From assembly GCA_964389025.1 (NCBI GenBank), contig CAYMCQ010000003.1, positions 1 through 64,000 of the forward strand: a stretch of 64,000 nucleotides of DNA. The letters run 5' to 3'. The notes below the pieces were generated by a model. That model was not told the DNA's origin. It ran no database searches and worked only from the letters and a program-made list of their open reading frames with translations. Shown here in pieces: positions 58,375-64,000 of the stretch (the first letter of the stretch is position 1; each line of letters starts with the position of its first letter). Source of the stretch: CAYMCQ01 sp964389025. Lineage in GTDB: Bacteria; Verrucomicrobiota; Verrucomicrobiia; Limisphaerales; CAYMCQ01. The position numbers and the translations under genes were made by a program.

Positions 58375-58485
58375 ATGCAGACCACGATTAAAAACTTCTG
58401 CCAGCGCCCGGCGCATGTCTGCGGACTGATGTCCGTGTGGCAGGGCCGCCGATACGGCTTTGGCATCGTGGGAGGAATCTTCTAA
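58375..58485 (+). CDS. 36-aa ORF ahead of a terminator (possible leader peptide)
   Basis: Encodes MQTTIKNFCQRPAHVCGLMS then a basic, Gly-rich end (RRYGFGIVGGIF). It is followed 20 nt later by a strong intrinsic terminator, and then the 113-aa gene. A leader-peptide or attenuator layout is possible, but no run of one amino-acid codon is obvious. May also be a small independent gene. Confidence 0.4.
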   Translation: MQTTIKNFCQRPAHVCGLMSVWQGRRYGFGIVGGIF

Positions 58486-58505
58486 ACGAATTTACAGATT
58501 TCAAG

Positions 58506-58540
58506 AACCCCGCGATTGCCAGTCAGTCGCGGGGTTTTTG
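58506..58540 (+). terminator. Intrinsic terminator
   Basis: Perfect 10-bp stem AACCCCGCGA / TCGCGGGGTT with an 11-nt loop, followed by a T-run (58535..58539). The strongest rho-independent terminator I see in the window. It lies between the 36-aa ORF and the 113-aa gene. Confidence 0.85.
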
Positions 58541-58587
58541 TTTAACCGAGGCCGCCTTCGCCGGCGACCTCACAACCAAAGGAAAAA

Positions 58588-58929
58588 ATGAACGCAAAGC
58601 TAAACCTGAAAACCCGGTTCGCGCCCGAGACTCGTTTCGAGCTCGCGCCGGTGCCCATCGCGCCATTTCGCGGCGCGCGGGAAAACGAACTGGACCGGCT
58701 CAAGGCCGGGTTGTTGAGCGAGTTGCTTGATGAAAATCCGGAGCCGCAATTCAACGCGCCATTGCGGCGCGCGGCGAACGAGGCCGCGGCATTGGTGTGG
58801 TTCACGCCGTTTCCGCTGCTGTTGTTCCCCGAATTATTCGAGGAAAAAGCGCGGGAAGCGCGTCGGCAAATCGAGCGGCAAAACCAAATCAGCCGACGCA
58901 ACCTCGCGCTGTTCGTGGGGGCCGTATGA
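58588..58929 (+). CDS. Hypothetical protein (113 aa)
   Basis: A soluble protein that starts MNAKLNLKTRFAPETRFELA, has a helical middle with an Ala-rich stretch (APLRRAANEAAALVWF), a short hydrophobic segment (TPFPLLLFPELF) and a basic terminal helix (REARRQIERQNQ). Base usage is like that of the neighbours. No family recognised; probably lineage-specific. Confidence 0.55.
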   Translation: MNAKLNLKTRFAPETRFELAPVPIAPFRGARENELDRLKAGLLSELLDENPEPQFNAPLRRAANEAAALVWFTPFPLLLFPELFEEKAREARRQIERQNQISRRNLALFVGAV

Positions 58930-59340
58930 TGCGCTGCTCATTTGCGATCAACCGAGAGTGTCCGCGCGCGGGCGCGATGTGTTCGTCGCGGCAGCCCCGA
59001 GAGTTTTCGGGGGCTGGCTGCGCGGCGGCATGTCCCTGCGCTCGCACGCGGGCGCTCTCGCGTTGAAAATTTTGTTGGTTTAAACCACCAAGACGCCAAG
59101 GACGCAGAGGGTGCGGAGAAGATGTAATTCTTCTCTGCGTTCCTCTGCGGCGACTCCCTCTCCTCCATCCGATGGAGGAGAGGGTCGGGGAGAGGAGGTG
59201 CATTTCTCCAGCGAAGTTCCAACACCCCTCTCCTCAATCCTCTCCCCACTCCTGCGTCGCGGGGAGAGGAAGAAGAACTTGAGACAATAATTTCATTGCG
59301 CAGTGGAACAATTTTCGGGCAGATAACGTCTGATTCAAAA
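58930..59340. other. Intergenic region with several palindromic repeats
   Basis: No gene is visible. A GC hairpin (CAGCCCCGAGAG...CGGGGGCTG, about 58990..59020), a repeat with ACCACCAAGACGCCAAGGA and its partner around 59091..59150, and a 14-bp perfect hairpin CCCTCTCCTCCATC (59156..59184) follow one another. The last belongs to the family at 60679 and 60790. Confidence 0.6.
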
Positions 59341-60666
59341 ATGGTGCGCACGGCTTACAACATCCTCTTCATCATCTTCTTCATGTTGTCGTCGCCATAC
59401 TATTTCTGGCGGATGCGCCGGCGTGGAAACTGGCAGACCGGCTTCGCGCAGCGCTTCGGCAAATACGACACCAAACTCAAACAAACGATCACGAACCGGC
59501 ACGTTCTTTGGCTGCACGCGGTGAGCGTCGGCGAAGCCGGCGTCTGCGCGCAACTCATCCGCGCGCTCGAACCGCGCGTGCCGAACATGAAAATCATCGT
59601 CTCGACGACTACGACGACGGGCATGGGTGAATTGCAGCGCAAACTTCCGCCGCATGTCACAAAAATTTATTATCCGATTGACCGGCGGAAATACGTCGCG
59701 CGCGCGCTGAATGCGATCCATCCCGAAGCCATCGTGCTCGTTGAGACCGAAATCTGGCCGAACTTTCTCTGGCGCGCGCGTAACATGGGCATCCCGCTTT
59801 TCCTCGTCAATGCGCGGCTCTCGGAAAAATCCTATAGCCGCTACGTCAGCTTTGGGTTTTTGTTTCGCCCGATCTTCGCTTCGTTCACCGGAGTCGGCGC
59901 GCAAAACGAGCGCGATGCCGGGCGGCTGAGTAAAGTTGGCTGCAAGCCAGAAACAATTCGTGTCGCGGGCAATTTGAAATTCGACGCGGCGCAGATGGAC
60001 GAGAGGAAATCTCTCGATGTGCCGGCGCTGCTGAAACAACTTGGAGTTGCGCAAACCGCGCGAATTCTCGTTGCAGGCAGCACTCACGCCGGCGAAGAAA
60101 AAATTCTGGCGGAACAATTCCTGCGGCTGCGGAAAAAATTTCCTGATTTGTTTTTCGTTCTTGTGCCGCGCCATTTCGAGCGCGCGCGCGAGGTTGGCCG
60201 CGACCTGCAAACTTGCGGCGTCAAATTTGTTTATCGCACCGAAATTCCAGCAGAAAAAAAATTCGCGCCGGGCGAAGTGGATTGCCTGCTCGTGAACACG
60301 ACTGGCGAGCTGAAATTTTTTTACGAGCAGGCAACGGTGATTTTCGTCGGCAAAAGTTTGACGGCTGAAGGCGGGCAAAGTCCCATCGAGCCGGGCGCGC
60401 TCGGCAAGGCGATGGTCTTCGGGCCGAACATGCAGAACTTTGCGGACGTGGCGGGGGAATTTCTTTTGGCAAACGGCGCGATTCAAGTTCGTGACACGGC
60501 GGAATTGGAAAAAGTTTTCATCGCACTTCTTGGCGATGAAAAAAAACGGGCTGAATTGGGCCGTAACGCGCTGGAAGTCGTCCGCAAAAATCAAGGCGCT
60601 GTCAATCGCACCGCCGAAATGATTTTGAAACAGTTGGACAACGGAGAAATCTACGTCCGCAAATGA
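59341..60666 (+). CDS. waaA: 3-deoxy-D-manno-octulosonic acid transferase
   Basis: 441 aa from the ATG at 59341. GT30 glycosyltransferase that adds Kdo from CMP-Kdo to lipid A at the inner membrane. An N-terminal membrane helix (YNILFIIFFMLSSPYYF) precedes the first Rossmann half with LWLHAVSVGEAGVC and IVSTTTTTGMGELQRKL. The second half has ILVAGSTHAGEEKIL, ATVIFVGKSLTAEGGQSPIE and EPGALGKAMVFGPNMQNF. This marks a lipopolysaccharide-making outer membrane. Confidence 0.93.
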   Translation: MVRTAYNILFIIFFMLSSPYYFWRMRRRGNWQTGFAQRFGKYDTKLKQTITNRHVLWLHAVSVGEAGVCAQLIRALEPRVPNMKIIVSTTTTTGMGELQRKLPPHVTKIYYPIDRRKYVARALNAIHPEAIVLVETEIWPNFLWRARNMGIPLFLVNARLSEKSYSRYVSFGFLFRPIFASFTGVGAQNERDAGRLSKVGCKPETIRVAGNLKFDAAQMDERKSLDVPALLKQLGVAQTARILVAGSTHAGEEKILAEQFLRLRKKFPDLFFVLVPRHFERAREVGRDLQTCGVKFVYRTEIPAEKKFAPGEVDCLLVNTTGELKFFYEQATVIFVGKSLTAEGGQSPIEPGALGKAMVFGPNMQNFADVAGEFLLANGAIQVRDTAELEKVFIALLGDEKKRAELGRNALEVVRKNQGAVNRTAEMILKQLDNGEIYVRK

Positions 60667-60831
60667 CCCTCACCCCGGCCCTCTCCCATCCGATGGGAGA
60701 GGGAGAATCGCACACAGTCTGTTTGAGAAAACAGCGCGCTGGGTTTGCCGGAAGGCTCTCGAAAAATCACTGAGCATCCGCTTGCTGTTCCCTCTCCCAT
60801 CGGATGGGAGAGGGTTAGGGAGAGGGCGCTT
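60667..60831. repeat. Twin CCCTCTCCCATC hairpins between convergent genes
   Basis: Two perfect 12-bp hairpins of the same sequence, 60679..60703 and 60790..60814, with a one-base loop, in the gap between the convergent waaA and pilT genes. A related hairpin lies at 59156..59184. Confidence 0.8.
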
Positions 60832-60833
60832 TG

Positions 60834-61922
60834 TTACCCAAGAATCCTGCGTCCTTCGTCCAGGAAAATTCCCTTGAAATTCATTTCGAGCGCCTGCGGG
60901 TTGCTCGCTTTGGCCATCGCTTCCTTTTGTGAAACTTTTCCCGATTTGACGAGGTGGAAAAGTGACTGGTTGAAGTTTTGCATCCCGTCGTCTGTGCCGG
61001 TTTCGATGGCGGCGGCCAGTTTGTCGAGCCGGTTTTCTTCGATCAGCTTTTTCACCGTCCCGGTGTTGATCATGATTTCGATGGCGGGCGTCACCGCACC
61101 GGTGACCGTCGTGATCATGCGCTGACAAATGACGGCCTGCAACGTGCCGCAGAGTTGACGGCGAATCTGCTCGCGCTCTTCGGCCTTGAAGAAATCGAGG
61201 ATGCGGCTGATGGATTGCGGCGCGTTCGTCGTGTGCAATGTCGAAAGCACGAGATGGCCGGTGTCTGCTGCGCTCATGGCGGCGGAAAAACTCGTGTCAT
61301 CACGCATTTCGCCGACCATGATGATGTCAGGGTCCTGCCGAAGAACGTGTTTGAGGGCGTGATTGAATGAAACCGTGTCCAGCCCGACTTCGCGCTGCTC
61401 GATGATGGATTGATTGTCCTCGAAAACGTATTCGATGGGGTCTTCCATGGTGATGATGTGCTTTTTGAAATTGGCATTGATGTGCTCGACCATCGCGGCG
61501 AGCGTCGTGGACTTGCCGCAGCCGGTTGAGCCAGCCACCAGCACGATGCCGCGCGGCGATTCGGCGATGCTTTTGATCTGGTTGGGCAACCCGAGTTCTT
61601 CGAAGCTGGGAACGTGGGTTTTTACATACCGCATGGAGAGGCAAAACTGTCCGCGCTGCTGGAAAAGGTTTGTGCGAAAGCGGCCAATGCCCGGAACGAA
61701 ATAGGAAAAATCAATTTCGCGCTCGTCCTGCAATTTTTGTTTCAAATGCGGCGGCGTGATGTTTTCAACGATTCTGTTCATCCATTCCTCGGTCGGATGC
61801 GGGCATTCGATGGCGACGAGCTGGCGGTTGATGCGGAAGACGACCGGCGTGGCGATTTTGAGGTGAATGTCCGAAGCGCCGCCGTCCACGGCGGTTTTCA
61901 AAATGCGTTGAAACATTTCCAT
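60834..61922 (-). CDS. pilT: Type IV pilus retraction ATPase PilT
   Basis: Hexameric ATPase of 362 aa that depolymerises type IV pili for twitching motility, DNA uptake or adhesion. The N-terminal PAS-like domain has SDIHLKIATPVVFRINRQLV. The core has Walker A VAGSTGCGKSTTLA, the Asp box ITMEDPIEYVFEDNQSIIEQ, Walker B DPDIIMVGEMRDD and the His box GHLVLSTLHTTNAPQ. The length is standard. Stands alone on this strand, divergent from the pilM-like gene. Confidence 0.95.
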   Translation of the reverse strand: MEMFQRILKTAVDGGASDIHLKIATPVVFRINRQLVAIECPHPTEEWMNRIVENITPPHLKQKLQDEREIDFSYFVPGIGRFRTNLFQQRGQFCLSMRYVKTHVPSFEELGLPNQIKSIAESPRGIVLVAGSTGCGKSTTLAAMVEHINANFKKHIITMEDPIEYVFEDNQSIIEQREVGLDTVSFNHALKHVLRQDPDIIMVGEMRDDTSFSAAMSAADTGHLVLSTLHTTNAPQSISRILDFFKAEEREQIRRQLCGTLQAVICQRMITTVTGAVTPAIEIMINTGTVKKLIEENRLDKLAAAIETGTDDGMQNFNQSLFHLVKSGKVSQKEAMAKASNPQALEMNFKGIFLDEGRRILG

Positions 61923-62227
61923 GCCGGAAATTTAGCAGAGACGGCGGAGAGAATGCGAGCCGGATTGTTCAGAGCGCTCTTCTGCTGAAGCGCGGTCGGT
62001 GAGGAAACCACTTCACGGGTTGTGCGGCCGGTTTGATCCCAGGTGACAAAGCATTTTTGCCATCAGGCAAGCTGGGATAAGAGCACTCGACTCCGCCGCC
62101 TTCAAAAAAGACACCTCCGGATTTCACTTTTCTATTTGACCGCCCAGTTGAATTAAAGTAACCACTTTCGCCTGCCATCTTGTTGGTCGTTTCATGCGGA
62201 AACTTTGTGGCGGAAGCGAAAACCTAA
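61923..62227. other. 305-bp divergent promoter region of pilT and pilM
   Basis: A minus-strand frame of 69 codons at 61969..62178 has no convincing features. A/T-rich patches near 62135..62165 could hold promoters. Nothing certain. Confidence 0.4.
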
Positions 62228-64000
62228 ATGCTCAATTCGAATACATTTCTTGCGGTTGATTTTGGCGCGGGAAGTTTGAAGCTGGCCGAGTTCGAGGTCA
62301 ACGAAGCGGGAGGGCTGCGCCTCAAGCAATACGGCATCAAACAGCTTGGCGCAGAAGGCGCGCAAGAGACGACCCGCGAGAAGGTTATCCTCGAAGCGCT
62401 GCAAAAATTGATCGCAGAAAAGGGAATCAAGGCCACAAGTTGCAACGTTTGCGCGCCGGGCTTTCACGTTTTTTCCAAATTCGTCAAGTTGCCGCCCGTC
62501 GAGACTTCAAAAGTCCAGCAGATCATCCAATACGAGGCGCAGCAAAACGTTCCGTTCCCGCTCGAAGAAGTTGTTTGGGATTATCAGATTTTGGGCACGA
62601 CGCCCGGCGGCGAACTCGAGGTTCTGCTCGTCGCGATCAAGTCGGACATCGTCGAGGGACTCTTCCGCGTGGCCGAGAGCGCGGGTTTGCATCTGCAACT
62701 TGCGGACGTTTCGCCCGCGGCGCTGTGCAACGCGTTTCGCTACAACTACGGCGACCTGGAAGATTGCACGATGCTTTTGGATATCGGCGCGAAGACGAGC
62801 AGCCTGCTGTTCTTCGAGAAGGGAAAGGTTTATTCGCGCAGCATCAGCATCGGCGCGAACGCCATCACGCAGGATTTCGCGAATGAATCGAAAATGAAAT
62901 TCGACGAGGCCGAGAAGTTGAAGATCAACGAAGGCTTCGTGAGTCTGGGCGGCGCATACGAAGAGCCGGAGAGTCCGCAGCAGGCGGCGATTTCAAAAAT
63001 CGCCCGCCAGTTCATGACGCGGCTGCACATCCAGGTCAACCAGACGATGCAATTTTATCGCGGGCAGCAGGGCGGTTCTGCGCCGCAAAGATTATTTTTG
63101 TCCGGCGGCGCGTCGGTGATGCCTTACACGGCGCAGTTCTTCGCGGAGAAGTTGAACGTCCCCGTCGAATATTTCAATCCGCTGCGCAACGTGCAGATTG
63201 ACCCTTCAATAGAGCTTGAGGAATTGGCGCGCGTGGCGCATTCGTTCGGCGAGGTCGTGGGTCTGGGTTTGCGGAATCTCGCGCATTGCCCGGTCGAATT
63301 GAACCTGATGCCCGAAAGCACGCTCAAGTGGCAGAGCTTCAATCAAAAGAAGCCGTATCTCATGGCGACGGTTTTCAGCCTGGCGCTGATCGCGGCGGCG
63401 ATCGGCTGGTTGTTCGGAAAACTTGCCGAGGTGAAGGAGAAGGAGTTGAGCGACGTGAAGCCGATTGTCGAAAAGCTCCAACACCAGGAAAGCCAGTTCA
63501 AGAAAGTGTATCAGCAGGACTGGAAGAAGGCGACGAACGACGTGGCACAGGTCGCGGCATGGCTGGAGGAGCGTTATTACTGGGCCAACGTGCTGACCGA
63601 ACTTCGCCGCACGCTCATTGGCGTTGAACAGAAAACACAGGCGAGAATCCAGACGGACATCGGTGTTTGGATTGAAAAACTCGTCGCGCTGCCGGCAGGA
63701 ATCGGGGCCGCGGCACCACAACCCAATCCATTTTCACCAGAGCCACAGGGAGAAATGACTCCGGAAATGCGCCGGTATAGCGCCCTGCAATTAGAACGAT
63801 ATGGGGGAGCGCCACGGCACCCCACTAAGGAAGAATTAGAGGGTGGACTACCCACCCCACAGCCGCCTGCTTCTCCAGAAATAGCGCCGCCACCGCCGTC
63901 AGTCGATGGCCAGCCCGTTGCCGGTGGCACAACCCCAAATACTGCGAATGAGATTTCCAGTTTTGAAATCACCTGCCGCGCGGTGAGCCTGGCTTCGGCA
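62228..64000 (+). CDS. pilM: PilM-like protein with PilN-like C-terminal part (partial, runs off edge)
   Basis: 591 codons before the window edge. Residues 1-350 are a PilM actin-like ATPase: LAVDFGAGSLKLAEFEV, then KVQQIIQYEAQQNVPFPLEE, MLLDIGAKTSSLLFFEKG and LFLSGGASVMPYTAQFF. The region around residue 358 (VELNLMPESTLKWQ) resembles the NLLP start of PilN; a membrane helix (LMATVFSLALIAAAIGWLFG) and a coiled coil follow. A Pro-rich linker (about residues 505-570) precedes more sequence. PilM and PilN are usually separate, so this is a fusion. Inner-membrane type IV pilus alignment complex. Confidence 0.88.
   Translation, partial: MLNSNTFLAVDFGAGSLKLAEFEVNEAGGLRLKQYGIKQLGAEGAQETTREKVILEALQKLIAEKGIKATSCNVCAPGFHVFSKFVKLPPVETSKVQQIIQYEAQQNVPFPLEEVVWDYQILGTTPGGELEVLLVAIKSDIVEGLFRVAESAGLHLQLADVSPAALCNAFRYNYGDLEDCTMLLDIGAKTSSLLFFEKGKVYSRSISIGANAITQDFANESKMKFDEAEKLKINEGFVSLGGAYEEPESPQQAAISKIARQFMTRLHIQVNQTMQFYRGQQGGSAPQRLFLSGGASVMPYTAQFFAEKLNVPVEYFNPLRNVQIDPSIELEELARVAHSFGEVVGLGLRNLAHCPVELNLMPESTLKWQSFNQKKPYLMATVFSLALIAAAIGWLFGKLAEVKEKELSDVKPIVEKLQHQESQFKKVYQQDWKKATNDVAQVAAWLEERYYWANVLTELRRTLIGVEQKTQARIQTDIGVWIEKLVALPAGIGAAAPQPNPFSPEPQGEMTPEMRRYSALQLERYGGAPRHPTKEELEGGLPTPQPPASPEIAPPPPSVDGQPVAGGTTPNTANEISSFEITCRAVSLASA

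Noticed and set aside
61969..62178. 69-codon minus-strand frame
   Set aside because: No start context, homology or operon partner; Gly/Ser/Pro-rich composition is not convincing.

Overview
The window reads as a chromosomal segment of a Gram-negative, GC-rich bacterium, most likely Verrucomicrobiota and probably a Pedosphaera/Limisphaerales-type lineage. The signs are a DUF1501 gene overlapping a DUF1549/DUF1553 cytochrome gene, a haem-c protein like the hydrazine synthase alpha subunit, a TIGR03790 protein, Kdo transferase, LolA, an LpxL-like acyltransferase, type IV pilus genes, and very many palindromic repeats between and inside genes. The taxonomy is inferred from gene content only. No rRNA, phage, CRISPR array or transposase was seen. 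There is one tRNA.

Layout. 0.2-7.5 kb: housekeeping and unknown genes (SDR, TatD, sugar isomerase-like, DUF1963-like, TIGR03790, MBL hydrolase, tRNA-CAU, zinc-ribbon protein). 7.8-10.5 kb: secreted HzsA-like multihaem protein. 10.6-15.4 kb: MacAB-like exporter operon with two permeases. 15.6-17.7 kb: accessory island with four small unknown genes, a duplicated 77-bp element and a winged-helix/PD-(D/E)XK protein. 18.0-19.6 kb: two ABC-2 permeases. 19.8-22.0 kb: alpha-glucan phosphorylase. 22.2-30.5 kb: CzcCBA-type metal efflux operon with HupE, DUF3147 and small secreted proteins. 30.5-35.2 kb: zinc-ribbon FxLYD-like protein and the DUF1501 / PSD1-cytochrome pair. 35.2-42.8 kb: CPBP protease, PurN, CDP-alcohol phosphatidyltransferase, DsbD, PLD-type synthase, a DUF4279-like gene bounded by repeats, SirB1-like protein. 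43.0-57.7 kb: parts of an aryl-polyene/flexirubin-type pathway (ACP, FAD oxidoreductase, DUF3261-like lipoprotein, MMPL, LolA, hotdog dehydratase, AMP-ligase, acyltransferase), interrupted by a Gld-type ABC operon on the other strand. 57.7-58.2 kb: broken PemK/MazF toxin-antitoxin pair. 58.4-60.7 kb: small genes and Kdo transferase. 60.8-64 kb: PilT and a PilM-PilN-like protein that runs off the edge.

The most unusual theme is the repeats. Besides hairpin elements between genes, some of which supply the stop codon of the gene before them, there is a class of short-unit (6-7 nt) fold-back repeats that sit in frame inside genes. Two of them, at 32.67 and 52.75 kb, encode most of the N-terminal secretion signal of the protein. 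In the second, the start codon itself (TTG after a good Shine-Dalgarno) is in the repeat. This suggests that a mobile or expanding repeat family makes export signals and linkers. All calls come from reading the sequence; no database search was possible.
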